Source of the DNA: Kiritimatiellia bacterium
Lineage (GTDB): Bacteria > Verrucomicrobiota > Kiritimatiellia > RFP12 > UBA1067
Assembly: GCA_017454745.1 (NCBI GenBank)
Contig: JAFTCL010000001.1
Coordinates: forward strand, 211,615-275,614
Direction: 5' to 3'
DNA: 64,000 nucleotides
Under the pieces are notes generated by a model. The model was given only the letters and a program-made list of their open reading frames with translations, searched no databases and was not told the DNA's origin. Within the stretch, counting starts at the first letter, position 1; each line of letters begins with the position of its first letter. This document shows positions 9,519-19,890 of this stretch, piece by piece. The position numbers were made by a program, and so were the translations under genes.

Positions 9519-11270
9519 TTAGTTCCGAGTAGGCGTGTCCCCCGCAGGCTGCTCGCCGGCGGCCTTCCGTGCGAACCCTTCCTTAACGACTGTCGTCACG
9601 GCCTTCGCCCGGCGGTAGCCGTCATAGAGGCCGGCCAAGTTCTCCGCGAGCAGCTTGGAACGGATGGTCGAGCCGCCGCGATGGTAAGTGCGAGCGTCGG
9701 CGAAGTGCCAAAAGGCGAGTCCCGCCAGCTCAGGGTCGGCGAAGATGCGGTCGAGCACGTCCTTGTTGTAATAAAGTTGGAACTCCTCGGTACCTTGGCC
9801 TGCGGCCGGGTCGTGATGACCGTATATGGCGGCGGTGCCCATCTCCGACACGATTATCGGCTTTTCGGGATAGAGCTTGCGGTAACGGGCGACGATCTTC
9901 GTCACCGCCGAGTCAATGAGCTGCTTCTGGTTTTCAAACGTGCCGGCGTCGGTTCCAATCCAGCCCGGATAAGTGTTAAAGGAAACGATGTCCGTATTCT
10001 CGTTCGAGATGTCGTCGCCGTTGCGGTGGCAGGCAAAGGTTACAAGGCGTCCGGAGTCCTGCGACCGGATCGCGTCGATAAGCGCGTCGTTAATCTTCTT
10101 CCCTTCCTTCGTATGAGAGGCGTTCTCGTTCTGGAAGGCGAAGATGATCACCGAAGGGTGGTTGAAACTCGCCCGCACCATCGCGCGAGTCTGCTCCACC
10201 TGAAGACGGAAATAGTCGGGGTTGGACATCTGACTGGCGATGTTGCCCCAGCCAAGCGACTCTTCCCACACTAGCACGCCCATCTCGTCGCAGTAGTCAA
10301 GGAAACGCTGGCTCTGCTGATAGTGGCAACCACGGAAGAAGTTGCCGTTGAGAGACTTCAGGAGCTGAATATCCTGCACCATCAGCGCTTCGGGCGTAGC
10401 CGCGCCGAACTGCGGATGCGCATCGTGGCGGTTCGCGCCCTTCAGGAAAAGAATCTCGCCGTTCAGCCACAGTCGCTTCTTCTCCGCCTTAATCTCCCTG
10501 ATGCCGAAACGCGCCGTCACGGGAGAGACGCGCCCCTGAGCTTCCGTCAACGCTACGGTGTGGAGATTCGGCGCGTCAGGACTCCAGAGCTTGAAGTCCG
10601 GCACACGCACCGTCGTGCGGAAATTGCGGAACGCGGACTTCACCTCGTTCTTGCCGTCGAAAACGAGCGTAGCGTCGAAGTCTCCCTTTACGAACCCCAC
10701 GGCCTCGATTTCCACCGAACCCGTCTTGTAGTCGCGGGTGCGCACGAAGAGCTTGCGTTCGTCAAAGACCATGCTCACGCCGTGGTAGAAGCCTCCGTAG
10801 AGGTAGAAGTCGTAGTACGGCAGCGCCAGTTTCTGCGTGGACCAGTCAAGCACGTTGTCGAGCGCGGCGAAGAGCGTGTGCGTACCGGCGGCAAGCGGTC
10901 CGGTCGGGATCTCAAGCCGCGCCCACGGGAACGGCTGTACGCCGCCAGCCGGTTTTCCGTCAACGGCGAACTGTGCGCGCAGTCCCATGCCGTCCACCAC
11001 GACCCAGGCGTTTTCCACCGGCTCCGCGAGCGTGAACGTGCGCCGGTAGAGCCCCGTTCCGCGCTTGCAGAGCCACTTCGGCAGCATATCCCAGCAGCCC
11101 GGCACGGACATCCGATCCGTCGCGGCAAAGTCCGGCCCGCCCGCCGTCTCAATGGTCCTGCCTTCCTCGAAAGCGAACTCCCAACTACCGTTCAGGTTCA
11201 GCGGTTGCAACTGCGCACCCGCGCAGAAGGCCAACCCCAGCGCAAACGCGCACAGCATCATCATCTTCAT
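9519..11270 (-). CDS. Exported glycoside hydrolase family 2 enzyme (beta-glucuronidase/beta-galactosidase type)
   Basis: 583 residues with a signal peptide of about 19 residues ending CAGA. The domain order is that of GH2: an N-terminal jelly-roll sugar-binding domain (about 22-165, NGSWEFAFEEG), an immunoglobulin-like domain (about 170-260) and a TIM barrel from about 265 (FLKGANRHDAHPQ). The acid/base is probably E382 in FAFQNEN and the nucleophile E476 in PIIVSEMG. The length fits a compact beta-glucuronidase rather than a long beta-galactosidase. It would remove terminal beta-linked sugars in the periplasm or outside. The ribosome binding site is AAGGAG and a good promoter lies 44 bases upstream. 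It stands alone and is divergent from the following membrane-protein gene. Confidence 0.88.
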   Translation of the reverse strand: MKMMMLCAFALGLAFCAGAQLQPLNLNGSWEFAFEEGRTIETAGGPDFAATDRMSVPGCWDMLPKWLCKRGTGLYRRTFTLAEPVENAWVVVDGMGLRAQFAVDGKPAGGVQPFPWARLEIPTGPLAAGTHTLFAALDNVLDWSTQKLALPYYDFYLYGGFYHGVSMVFDERKLFVRTRDYKTGSVEIEAVGFVKGDFDATLVFDGKNEVKSAFRNFRTTVRVPDFKLWSPDAPNLHTVALTEAQGRVSPVTARFGIREIKAEKKRLWLNGEILFLKGANRHDAHPQFGAATPEALMVQDIQLLKSLNGNFFRGCHYQQSQRFLDYCDEMGVLVWEESLGWGNIASQMSNPDYFRLQVEQTRAMVRASFNHPSVIIFAFQNENASHTKEGKKINDALIDAIRSQDSGRLVTFACHRNGDDISNENTDIVSFNTYPGWIGTDAGTFENQKQLIDSAVTKIVARYRKLYPEKPIIVSEMGTAAIYGHHDPAAGQGTEEFQLYYNKDVLDRIFADPELAGLAFWHFADARTYHRGGSTIRSKLLAENLAGLYDGYRRAKAVTTVVKEGFARKAAGEQPAGDTPTRN

Positions 11271-11313
11271 TTGTCACGGCTCCTTGTCTTGGGCGTTATC
11301 AGCGTAACCGACG

Positions 11314-11342
11314 ATCATAGCAGATCCGACAACCATTGTCAC
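11314..11342 (-). promoter_or_regulatory. Sigma-70 promoter of the GH2 gene
   Basis: On the minus strand GTGACA (11342-11337), a 17-base spacer and TATGAT (11319-11314), with an extended -10 TG one base before. This leaves a leader of about 35 bases containing AAGGAG. Confidence 0.65.
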
Positions 11343-11484
11343 AAAACCGTCAATCAGTGTCCCGCAGCGCGAGTTCCCACATCGGCTAACGGGGCAAACA
11401 CAAACACAATATACACCATTCTGCGGCAGATTGCAACCGCGCGGTTTGAAAATTCGGGAACAGCGCGGAATCGCGTTTTTGCCC

Positions 11485-11513
11485 TTGCACGGGCCGACGG
11501 GGTGTGGTATCAT
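11485..11513 (+). promoter_or_regulatory. Sigma-70 promoter of the polytopic membrane-protein gene
   Basis: TTGCAC (11485-11490), a 17-base spacer and TATCAT (11508-11513). It lies about 70 bases before the start at 11587, in the 300-base divergent gap, which otherwise shows nothing beyond the two promoters. Confidence 0.65.
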
Positions 11514-11586
11514 CATTCTGGTTTAACGATGGATGGGTTGCCATCGGCAAGGAACGGTTTCCTGACCACATAACGGAATGTCCAGA

Positions 11587-13893
11587 ATGAAAACGGTACC
11601 GGCGATATTATCCGCCGCCGTCGCGGCGGTTTGGTGCATCGGCGCGATTCTAATCACGAACCGTATGCCGGTCGGACTTAATTTTGACATCGGGACCAGG
11701 GGATATGTGTCTTCGGTATCGGTTTTCCCCGACGGAAACGAAATCGAATCCGCCAAAAGCCAGATCGGGCCGGACGGGTTGGCGGCAACCGGAGTGGACC
11801 GTTCCGCGCGCACGTTCTATTTTAAACTTTACCCGGACGGAACCGGCAAGGCCGCAGTCTGGCCCCTGCGTAATATCCGCGTTTGTTTCGTCCCGGCGAT
11901 AAGCGCCAACCTCGCCGCAAGGTTCCGCATGCGGGAAAAGCTTTACGACAATCCTCCCGCCGGCGACCGCTCCCCGCTGCTGTTGAATGTCCGCGACGGC
12001 GCCCCGCTTGACCTCCCCAACGCCTTCCCCTATATCCTCAGGGCCTACCGGGCCGCCGCACTGGTTCTGGCGTGGTTGCCGTTGTGCGCTATCGCCGTGT
12101 TCGTTATGTGGCGTTTTCTAGCGGGACGGTTCGCGGAGTACGCGGAAAAATTGAGCGGCAAGCCCTCGGTATTCATTCCGGCGGTAATCGCGACGGCGTT
12201 TTTTACGCTTCCTCCGCCGGTCACGCCGGCGAGTCCCGGACTCGACCCGTCCTGGGTTTGGGTTCTGAACCATTTTTCCGGAACGGATGTGTTTGGCTCG
12301 GGCCTGGTGTTCACATACGGCCCGCTCGGATTTCTGATATTCCCGCAAGTCTTCGGCGCGAACGTGGCGGCCGGGCTCGCCGTAAACCTCGGTTTTTCGG
12401 TCCTATTCGTCTATCTGGTACTATTGCTGCGCCGAAAAGGAGTTTTTCCGGCACTTGCCCTGCTCTTGATGTGGATTCTCCCGTGGCCGAACGGCATGGA
12501 GTGGAAATGGTGCATGGTGAGTATTATTTCCTGCGCTTTCGCCGCGCTGGAGGCGGACGGTGATATCCGGAGCCGCGAACGGTTAACCCTGTTCGCGGCG
12601 GCCGCGTTTACCGCCACCCTGCAATCGTTCGTAAAGTTCAGTTCTTGCGTCAACGTCGTGGGACAGCAACTGTTTATCGTCGGCATCTTCCTGCTGCGGA
12701 GAAAGCGCGAAGCCGTTCCGGGAGTTTTGGCATATCTCATATCGCTGGGCGTATCGTTTGCCGGATTTGCCTTGTTACTCTTCGGGTCGGCAGGATCGTT
12801 TGCCGACTGGATACGCGGCTCTTTGGAAATCGCGTCGGGATACAATCTCGCCATGGCCTGCGACAAACCGTTGCCCGAACTGCTCGGCACATTTGCGGCA
12901 ATCGCGGTTTTCGCGGCTTTCGTTTTCTCCGTCAGAAAGAAACATCTCTCCAAATCCTTACTTTTCTGGGTAACATTCGCCCCCTTCCTGTTTTGCAGCT
13001 ACAAATACGCGGTGGTCAGACAATCCGCGGTACCGCTCCTGATCGGGATCGCCTGCCTCGCGGTTCTGCTCCCGGTCGCCGCGCCGGGTCTGTCGCGCCG
13101 CGCCCTCGCGATGTCCGCGTTTTTCGCCTTTTCCGCAGTGGCGTGGGCCGCAATCTGGTGCGGCGAAACGCCGCGACTTGGATGTTCCGCGTCCGCAATC
13201 GCAGACAACCTGCGTCCATGGGCCGCACTGGAACGGGCGGCGGCCGAGGCGAAGCCGGCCATCGAGGCCGAACTGCTGCCCGAAGCGTGGCTTGAAAGAA
13301 TCGGCTCCAACCGCGTAATGATCGCCGGGTGGGATATGGGCCCGGCAATGTCCGGAAAACTGAACCTTACGCCGTTTCCGGCAATGCAGACCTACTCCGC
13401 CTACACGCCGTGGCTCGACGGGAAATGCGCGGAACGGGTGGAGCGCGAGGAAGACCGGATCCGGTTCATACTCGCGCCGGCCGATCCGTGGACATTTGAT
13501 TCCCGCAACATTTATTTCGACAACCCCCGCCTTTGGGATTCCGTAAAAAGGAACTTCTCTTTTGCGGGCATGAACCGGAACCACGTGCTTCTGGAACGCC
13601 GTGCAAAAGCCATTCCCCGGAAAGAGCGAACCGGCGAACGGGTTTTCTGCGAGAAACGAACCGCGTTCGACCGGTTGGCGGCCCTGTTATTCCGCCCGGT
13701 GCGAACTATGGCGATGTTTTCCTTTGAAAACGGCACCCAATACACGTGCTTTGCGAACATCGAGGTACTCTACGGCACTCCCGTGCCGGAGACACTTCCG
13801 CTTTCGCCGACCGACATGCCATCGTTTTTTGGAGCCGATTCCGCACCGGCACTACCCAAAGTGACCTCGGTGGAAATCCGGCACCCCGACTAA
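11587..13893 (+). CDS. Large polytopic membrane protein of unknown function
   Basis: 768 residues from ATG at 11587, which has GGA nine bases upstream. An in-frame ATG at 11578 has no such site. One membrane segment at about residues 7-27 is followed by an extracytoplasmic domain of about 110 residues. Then roughly ten hydrophobic helices run between residues 145 and 540, and a second soluble domain of about 230 residues follows, with DMGPAMSGKLNLTPFPAMQTYSAY-like content. The layout resembles membrane glycosyltransferases or polymerases of surface-polysaccharide pathways (GT-C-like), but I see no diagnostic motif and leave the function open. Own promoter, with a secreted GH20-like gene 92 bases downstream. 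Confidence 0.6.
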   Translation: MKTVPAILSAAVAAVWCIGAILITNRMPVGLNFDIGTRGYVSSVSVFPDGNEIESAKSQIGPDGLAATGVDRSARTFYFKLYPDGTGKAAVWPLRNIRVCFVPAISANLAARFRMREKLYDNPPAGDRSPLLLNVRDGAPLDLPNAFPYILRAYRAAALVLAWLPLCAIAVFVMWRFLAGRFAEYAEKLSGKPSVFIPAVIATAFFTLPPPVTPASPGLDPSWVWVLNHFSGTDVFGSGLVFTYGPLGFLIFPQVFGANVAAGLAVNLGFSVLFVYLVLLLRRKGVFPALALLLMWILPWPNGMEWKWCMVSIISCAFAALEADGDIRSRERLTLFAAAAFTATLQSFVKFSSCVNVVGQQLFIVGIFLLRRKREAVPGVLAYLISLGVSFAGFALLLFGSAGSFADWIRGSLEIASGYNLAMACDKPLPELLGTFAAIAVFAAFVFSVRKKHLSKSLLFWVTFAPFLFCSYKYAVVRQSAVPLLIGIACLAVLLPVAAPGLSRRALAMSAFFAFSAVAWAAIWCGETPRLGCSASAIADNLRPWAALERAAAEAKPAIEAELLPEAWLERIGSNRVMIAGWDMGPAMSGKLNLTPFPAMQTYSAYTPWLDGKCAERVEREEDRIRFILAPADPWTFDSRNIYFDNPRLWDSVKRNFSFAGMNRNHVLLERRAKAIPRKERTGERVFCEKRTAFDRLAALLFRPVRTMAMFSFENGTQYTCFANIEVLYGTPVPETLPLSPTDMPSFFGADSAPALPKVTSVEIRHPD

Positions 13894-13985
13894 CGCGCTT
13901 CCAAGAACGCGAGGGCCGGTTAGGCAAGGCGAAGGATCGCCATGGCGGCAAAGGTTTTTTAACTCATAAGAAAGGAACTCACGAA

Positions 13986-15038
13986 ATGGACAAACGACAA
14001 TTTGCGAAAGCTTCGGCTATAGCGGCGGGGGCGATGGCCACCGGAGAGATGGCGATGGCTCAAAAAACGGGAAAGGAGATGATATGGGCTTGCCTGCTTC
14101 ATCTCGGAATGAATTCCTGGAAGGATATCCCGCTGAACCGCGCCCCGGCCGACGCCTCGCGGTCTTTCAAAGTGCGGTGCATGGCTGACTACCTGCGCAC
14201 CGACGAAACCGTGTGGAGGTCGCTGGCCGACCGGCTCGGAAAGTCCGGCGCGAACATGATTATCATCGACCTGGCGGAGGGAGTTGCGCTGCCCAGCCAT
14301 CCCGAACTCGCCGTAAAGGGAACATGGTCGATCGAGAAATTCCAAAAAGAACTTGCGCGGCTTCGGGCGATGGGGCTGGAACCAATCCCCAAGATGAACT
14401 TCTCAACCTGCCACGACTCCTGGCTCAAGGATTACCAGCGCATGGTCTCGACCAAGCAGTACTATGAAGTCTGCGCCGACGTCATCAAAGACGCGATCGA
14501 GATTTTCAGCGTTGACGGAAAACCGCCGCGTTTCTTCCACCTCGGGTACGATGAAGAAACCGCCGGACACCAAAGCACCTTCGAGCTGACGATTGTACGC
14601 CAGGGCGAACTTTGGTGGCACGATTTCCTCTGGTTCGCCAAACAGGTCGAATCCAAGGGCGTCCGCCCGTGGATCTGGAGCGACTACTGCTGGCACCACA
14701 AGGACGAATTCATAAACCGGATGCCAAAGAGCGTGCTGCAGAGCAACTGGTACTACGGCGCGGAGTTCGACGTATCGAAGATGGGAGAGTCGTCGCGGCC
14801 CTACGTCCAGACGTATGTCGATTTGGCCAAGGCCGGTTTCGACCAAGTCCCGACCGGCGCGAACTGGTCATGCGACACAAACTTTGCCGACACCGTGAAG
14901 TTCTGCCGCGCGAACTGCCCCGGCGAGCATCTCAAAGGATTCATGATGGCCTCCTGGCAACGCTCGATTCCCGAAGAACTGGAGAAAGGCCTTCGCGGCA
15001 TCGATCTGTTAGAGGCAGAGATTAAACGCTGGCAGTAA
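13986..15038 (+). CDS. Exported GH20-like TIM-barrel protein (beta-hexosaminidase-type active site)
   Basis: 350 residues from the Met of MDKRQFAKASAIAAG, chosen because AAAGGA lies 10 bases upstream; the open frame itself runs about 240 bases further back. The N-terminus looks like a Tat-type signal with a Lys-Arg pair, ending AMAQ. HLGYDEE at residues 185-191 matches the H-x-G-x-D-E catalytic signature of GH20 hexosaminidases (D189-E190). WIWSDYCW near 230 and MMASWQ near the end supply the aromatic wall of the sugar pocket. It lacks the usual N-terminal GH20b domain. Substrate unknown. A strong terminator follows. Confidence 0.7.
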   Translation: MDKRQFAKASAIAAGAMATGEMAMAQKTGKEMIWACLLHLGMNSWKDIPLNRAPADASRSFKVRCMADYLRTDETVWRSLADRLGKSGANMIIIDLAEGVALPSHPELAVKGTWSIEKFQKELARLRAMGLEPIPKMNFSTCHDSWLKDYQRMVSTKQYYEVCADVIKDAIEIFSVDGKPPRFFHLGYDEETAGHQSTFELTIVRQGELWWHDFLWFAKQVESKGVRPWIWSDYCWHHKDEFINRMPKSVLQSNWYYGAEFDVSKMGESSRPYVQTYVDLAKAGFDQVPTGANWSCDTNFADTVKFCRANCPGEHLKGFMMASWQRSIPEELEKGLRGIDLLEAEIKRWQ

Positions 15039-15067
15039 GTCTTTATCGCCAAACTTTTGTAAGTCCC

Positions 15068-15104
15068 CACCGGGGCGCTTTTGGGCGCCCCGGTGAGTTG
15101 TTTT
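15068..15104 (+). terminator. Terminator after the GH20-like gene
   Basis: A perfect 11-bp stem, CACCGGGGCGC (15068-15078) with GCGCCCCGGTG (15085-15095), loop TTTTGG, then a T-rich tail ending in four T (15101-15104). Confidence 0.8.
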
Positions 15105-15108
15105 GCAC

Positions 15109-15137
15109 TTGCTTAACGTAAGAAAGTTTGATAACAT
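15109..15137 (+). promoter_or_regulatory. Sigma-70 promoter of the first giant exoprotein gene
   Basis: TTGCTT (15109-15114), a 17-base spacer and TAACAT (15132-15137), directly after the preceding terminator. The leader to the start at 15215 is about 70 bases. Confidence 0.5.
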
Positions 15138-15214
15138 TATAAATGTTTCAAGTGGGGAAAGGTCATGGAGCCTTGTCTTTACGAGAAATCCGTATTGAAA
15201 ACGAAGGAGTGCCA

Positions 15215-18200
15215 ATGAAAAAGTTGTGGTTGTTCAGTTTGTTGGGCGCGCTTACTGCGGCGTCGGCTTGGGCCGCCGACCCGGTAGCGGGCGAAAAATG
15301 GGAAATTGAAACCGGCGAGCAGAAATCGCTTTCCGCCGCGCTCGCTATTCCGGAATTGCAGGTGGATGGGGAACTGACGCTCGAAAACGGCGCGGTGCTC
15401 TCCGTATCTGGCGAGGCCGTCAACGCCTTGGGCACAACCACCGAGAAAACGGGCATAATGACCATCAAGAACGGTGCCTCGGCGACTTTCACCGGTACGT
15501 TAGACGCGGCAGCACCAGGCGACTCTCAGGGACTGGCGCTCGGCGCGGCAGACGGATTTGGAACCGTCACCGTCGAAGCGGGCGGTGCGCTGACAGTCGA
15601 AAAGGGCCGACTGTTTCTGGGGCGCAACGGCAGTAACGACAATCGTAATCTCACTTCAAAGGGCGTGCTGAACATTTACGGGACCGTCACCGCGCCTACC
15701 TTAGCGTCCGGAGCGTGGTACGCAAGCGCAGACTCCTCGAAGTACGGTTCGTACGTCTTGGACGAAATCGCCATCGCCGGTGAGATTAACCTCGAAGAAG
15801 GAGGGGTGCTGGAAACCCGGCGCATCTACTGCCACGACATCAGTCGAACGATTTTCAACTTCAAGGGCGGCACATTGCGCGCATTGGCCCAAAACGACAA
15901 TTTCATAAGCGGCCAGGGCATAATGATAAACATCGAAGAGGGCAAAAACCTGATTTTCGATACCAACGGTTATCACATTCGCATCCTGCCTTCCTCCGTG
16001 CAACCGGATTTCTTCCAGATTAAAGGCGCGGGCGGTTTCATCAAGCGTGGCGCCGGTTATCTGCAGATTTGCGACTACGCTGAACAAAACACCTTTACCG
16101 GCCCGATTGTGGTGGAGGAAGGAATCTTCTCGCTGGGTCGAGCACTAGCGGAAGGGCAGACAGTCTATGTGAAGAAAGGCGCACAATTCTATCCCGCGGG
16201 TGCGGGAGACATCGGGAAAATCACCTACGAAGACCCCACGGAGGCCGCCGGTGGACTCTACAGTGTTCAAACCAGACTTTATGACGGTCTAGACCTCTTG
16301 GGCATGGGCCCCACCTATTTCACCGATGCGCTCGGCGGCCCGATCTGGGGTTGGGGCGGCGAAGTCCACGGCACCGTCACCCACTCCGCCGATATCAGCC
16401 CAACCCATCCCTTCAATCTCGTCGGGCAGGGCTACCAACTGAACCTTTACGATACCGGACTTCAAGACTTGCCCCTTACGCTTTCCGGCACGGGTACGTT
16501 CATGTTCGGCGGTAACTACACCAACACGGCCGATAACACGATCACCTTTACGGGTTCTGCCAAATATCTGCAACAAAGCGAGTTCGCAATTACCGGAGAT
16601 AACGGCGCGATGCCGACGTTAACCGTATCCGGACCGGGCACATTTCAAGTCAACAGCGCGATGCGTGTAGGCTGCGAAGGCAAAGACGGCGAATTTTACG
16701 TTAAGGACGGCGCGACTGTAAATATTACCGGAGAGTTGCGTATCGGCGGCAACGCCAGCACACGCCAAAAGGTCAAGGGCCGCGTGATTGTCGAAAACGC
16801 GTCCCTCAACAACACGGGATCCGACACCAGGTTCGCCCCGAATACGCTTATCGACGGCAGCGACTACGACACGCTCTTCAACGAGCTGATACTCAATCCG
16901 GGCGGCAACATGCAAGCGCGCCACTTCAACCGCAACGACGATGCCCGTTCACGTATTGTCTTTGCGGGCGGCACAATGATTCCCAGTCAGGATAGCACCG
17001 ACTTCTTAACCTCAGGACAAAACGGTACGTTCGAGGTTGAGGCAAAGGCGAACAGCGACATCCGTTTCAACATCGGCACGAAACGCATAGGTATCACAAG
17101 CGAACATACCCATATCTTCGGCGACGGCGGACTTGAAATCATCGGAAACGAAAACACCCCCGACGGAGTCTTCACACTCGGCAAAACGGGATTAAGCGAT
17201 TTCGAGGTCACATACGCGGGTGGTACGAAAATCACGGGTGCCACGCTAAAACTGAACGTACCGCTACCCGAAGGCAATGCCATATCGGGATCGCGTGGCA
17301 CGATCGATATCGGCGGGAACACCATTGACAATCCCTCTGGTGATGTGAAGGTCAAGGGCCCGGGTACGGTTGTAATCGGTCGGGACAACGCGGATGCCAC
17401 CTTGACGCAACAACTTGACGGGGTACAACTCTTGAAAATCGGCACCGGTGCGCTCACCCTTGACACGGCGTTCGATGGCGCGCTGACCGTAAGGGAAGGT
17501 TCGGCCACCGTAAATGGCGTGGCGAGCTACTCCAGCTACCGGTTCAAAGTTGAAAACATCAAAGGTCCGTCCAATGCGGGGGGCGTCAACTCGATGCAGC
17601 TGGCGGAACTCATACTCCTCAACGGCACCACGGACGTGACACGCCCCTACAAGAGCACCTCCTTTGACACCAATGCGGACAACAACGGCTCCACCTATCC
17701 GGCCAAAGAGGCACCGGGCAACCTCGTGGACGGCAAGCTTACGACCAAGTGGCTTGATTACCGGGCACACCCGAACCGCTCCGCAGCCGACCGCGACCGC
17801 GTTTGGCTGCGAATCGACTACGACCAGCCTAAGACAATCACCGGCTACATCTGGGTTACCGCCAACGACACCCCGGGCCGGGATCCCTCCGCCTGGCGTT
17901 TGCAGGGAAGCAACGACGGCGGAACAACGTGGACAGACCTTGACGTACAGACGGACTATGCGGCGGTGGATACGCGGTTCTGCCCGTCTGAACTTTTCAC
18001 GGTAGGCGGCGCGTTTGGATCGGCCACTGTTGTTACCGTCGAGCCGGGCGCGACCCTGCGCGTGGACGGCGGCAACGTTCCCGTCTCCATGCTGGACAAC
18101 AACGGAACGGTGGAGCTGGTCAACGGCGCGACGCTTACAAGCAACGGCGGCTATATCAACGGTACCGTGACGGGCACCGGAGCCCTTGAGGTGAACGGCG

Positions 18201-19771
18201 GAGAGGTAACGCTGGTCGGCAATTCATCCTATACCGGCGACACGCATGTGTCAGCCGGCGTCCTCAATGTTGGCGCGGGAATCAACGTCCCCACCACGCG
18301 CGGTTTCGACGGCAAGTTTTTCCGGCTTACCATCAAGCGCAGTAACGGTGGAAACAACGGTTCCGGAGCCAACAATTTCACGCTACAGGCCTCTGAGTTC
18401 AAACTTTACAACGCCGACGGCGTTATGCAGAACAAAGGACTCACGATGCAGGGTGTCGGAATTGCGGCGACATCGCTCAACACCAATTCTTTCACCTGTG
18501 CCGACAGTTACGCTAATGCGACCGGTGATGGTACAGAGGTGATGAAAAATCTTTTTGACGACGACACTAGCACAAAATGGTACTGCGGCGATGCTGTCAA
18601 CGGTAAAGTCCCGAATTACCACGTAATCACGATGCGGCTCGCGGACGATGCCGACCCCATCACCAGTTACAATTTCTTTACTGCGGATGACATGGTGCGC
18701 CGCAGTCCCACCGACTGGACGCTGGAAGGCAGTCGCGACGGTGTCACGTGGGAAAAACTGGACGAACGCTTTTGGGCACCGCACACAACCTATACCGATC
18801 AAAAGAACTACAGCGACGCATCCATTCGAACGAAACCGTTCAACAACGGCGTCAATTATGAGTTTGAGACGCTGGCACGGCCTTTGTCGTTCAAGGGCAA
18901 ATTCCTGCGCTTCACCTTCAAGAAAACCGCAGGCAACACGATGTTGCAACTCTCCGAGCTGCTCGTTTTGAACGCGCTCGGCGGGAACGAGGCTTACGGA
19001 CTGACGAAGGCTGCCGACGCAACCCCGGCGGCCAGTCTCCAGCCCGGTACTTTCTGTAAAGGCGGCAGCTACAGCACCGGGAGCAGCAGCGAGGATATGG
19101 AAAAACTCTTCGATGACAACACCAACACCAAACTGTGCGCCAACAATAATAACATGTCAGGTGCCGCCGCCAATTATCGCGTCCTTACGATGCGGCTGAA
19201 GGATGACGCACTGCCGGTGAACGGCTATGTGTTCGTGACCGCCAACGACAGCTTGAACCGTAGCCCGTGCGACTGGATGGTCGAAGGCAGCGAAGACGGC
19301 GAGACCTGGGTCACGCTCGACGAACGTGCCGGTGTCGCGCAGCCCTACTGCCTCTTCACGGCGATGAACGCGGGACATCCCTTCACGTTCGATTCGCTCG
19401 CGGATGACGGCACCACACTTCCGGCGGGGTCTTGCGTACAGGTGGATGCCGGCGCGGTGATGAACCTCAACAGCGCGAACGCCACCATCGATAATCTGCG
19501 GGTTGACTGCACGCTCGGCGGCGGTACGATTGCCTCGTTCCGCCCGGCGGAAAACGGCGTATTGGATCTGGTCAATTTGTCGGACACCTCCGTCGCCGCG
19601 TTGGACGGGATGGAGATTCCGCTGACGGTGACCGACATTAAGACGGCGGAGAACCTGCCCAGCTGGAAGGTGGCGGTCAACGGCGTAGCCCGCGACGGAT
19701 TGAGGATTCGCCTCAACGAGGAAGGCAAGCTGACGCTGTTCTGCGGCGGGACGCTGATCATCATCGAATAA
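15215..19771 (+). CDS. Giant exported beta-helix protein with autotransporter-type repeats and discoidin-like domains
   Basis: 1518 residues from MKKLWLFSLLGALTAASAWA, a clear signal peptide; AAGGAG lies 6 bases upstream, so the longer frame from 15143 is rejected. Residues about 20-780 are low-complexity Gly/Thr/Val strands with repeated GxGxLTLxG-like rungs, as in autotransporter-associated beta-strand repeats. Three F5/8 type C (discoidin)-like modules follow, recognisable by NLVDGKLTTKWLD, YIWVTANDTPGRDPSAWRLQ and two further copies of LFDD(D/N)T(S/N)TK with SP(T/C)DWxxEGSxDG. Discoidin modules usually bind glycans. It ends LTLFCGGTLIIIE, a tail shared with the product of 30483-34565. No outer-membrane barrel is visible, so export and anchoring are unknown. 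Confidence 0.8.
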   Translation: MKKLWLFSLLGALTAASAWAADPVAGEKWEIETGEQKSLSAALAIPELQVDGELTLENGAVLSVSGEAVNALGTTTEKTGIMTIKNGASATFTGTLDAAAPGDSQGLALGAADGFGTVTVEAGGALTVEKGRLFLGRNGSNDNRNLTSKGVLNIYGTVTAPTLASGAWYASADSSKYGSYVLDEIAIAGEINLEEGGVLETRRIYCHDISRTIFNFKGGTLRALAQNDNFISGQGIMINIEEGKNLIFDTNGYHIRILPSSVQPDFFQIKGAGGFIKRGAGYLQICDYAEQNTFTGPIVVEEGIFSLGRALAEGQTVYVKKGAQFYPAGAGDIGKITYEDPTEAAGGLYSVQTRLYDGLDLLGMGPTYFTDALGGPIWGWGGEVHGTVTHSADISPTHPFNLVGQGYQLNLYDTGLQDLPLTLSGTGTFMFGGNYTNTADNTITFTGSAKYLQQSEFAITGDNGAMPTLTVSGPGTFQVNSAMRVGCEGKDGEFYVKDGATVNITGELRIGGNASTRQKVKGRVIVENASLNNTGSDTRFAPNTLIDGSDYDTLFNELILNPGGNMQARHFNRNDDARSRIVFAGGTMIPSQDSTDFLTSGQNGTFEVEAKANSDIRFNIGTKRIGITSEHTHIFGDGGLEIIGNENTPDGVFTLGKTGLSDFEVTYAGGTKITGATLKLNVPLPEGNAISGSRGTIDIGGNTIDNPSGDVKVKGPGTVVIGRDNADATLTQQLDGVQLLKIGTGALTLDTAFDGALTVREGSATVNGVASYSSYRFKVENIKGPSNAGGVNSMQLAELILLNGTTDVTRPYKSTSFDTNADNNGSTYPAKEAPGNLVDGKLTTKWLDYRAHPNRSAADRDRVWLRIDYDQPKTITGYIWVTANDTPGRDPSAWRLQGSNDGGTTWTDLDVQTDYAAVDTRFCPSELFTVGGAFGSATVVTVEPGATLRVDGGNVPVSMLDNNGTVELVNGATLTSNGGYINGTVTGTGALEVNGGEVTLVGNSSYTGDTHVSAGVLNVGAGINVPTTRGFDGKFFRLTIKRSNGGNNGSGANNFTLQASEFKLYNADGVMQNKGLTMQGVGIAATSLNTNSFTCADSYANATGDGTEVMKNLFDDDTSTKWYCGDAVNGKVPNYHVITMRLADDADPITSYNFFTADDMVRRSPTDWTLEGSRDGVTWEKLDERFWAPHTTYTDQKNYSDASIRTKPFNNGVNYEFETLARPLSFKGKFLRFTFKKTAGNTMLQLSELLVLNALGGNEAYGLTKAADATPAASLQPGTFCKGGSYSTGSSSEDMEKLFDDNTNTKLCANNNNMSGAAANYRVLTMRLKDDALPVNGYVFVTANDSLNRSPCDWMVEGSEDGETWVTLDERAGVAQPYCLFTAMNAGHPFTFDSLADDGTTLPAGSCVQVDAGAVMNLNSANATIDNLRVDCTLGGGTIASFRPAENGVLDLVNLSDTSVAALDGMEIPLTVTDIKTAENLPSWKVAVNGVARDGLRIRLNEEGKLTLFCGGTLIIIE

Positions 19772-19800
19772 CGCCGACTTCATAACTTTACGTTTCACTA

Positions 19801-19840
19801 TCCGCGCCGCGCATCGCAAAGACGCCGGCGCGGATTTTTT
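19801..19840 (+). terminator. Terminator after the first giant exoprotein gene
   Basis: A perfect 9-bp stem, TCCGCGCCG (19801-19809) with CGGCGCGGA (19826-19834), followed by six T (19835-19840). Confidence 0.85.
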
Positions 19841-19890
19841 ATGCGAAACATGCGGCCGCCGCAGACTATCCGCCCAACTCCAAAGGATGC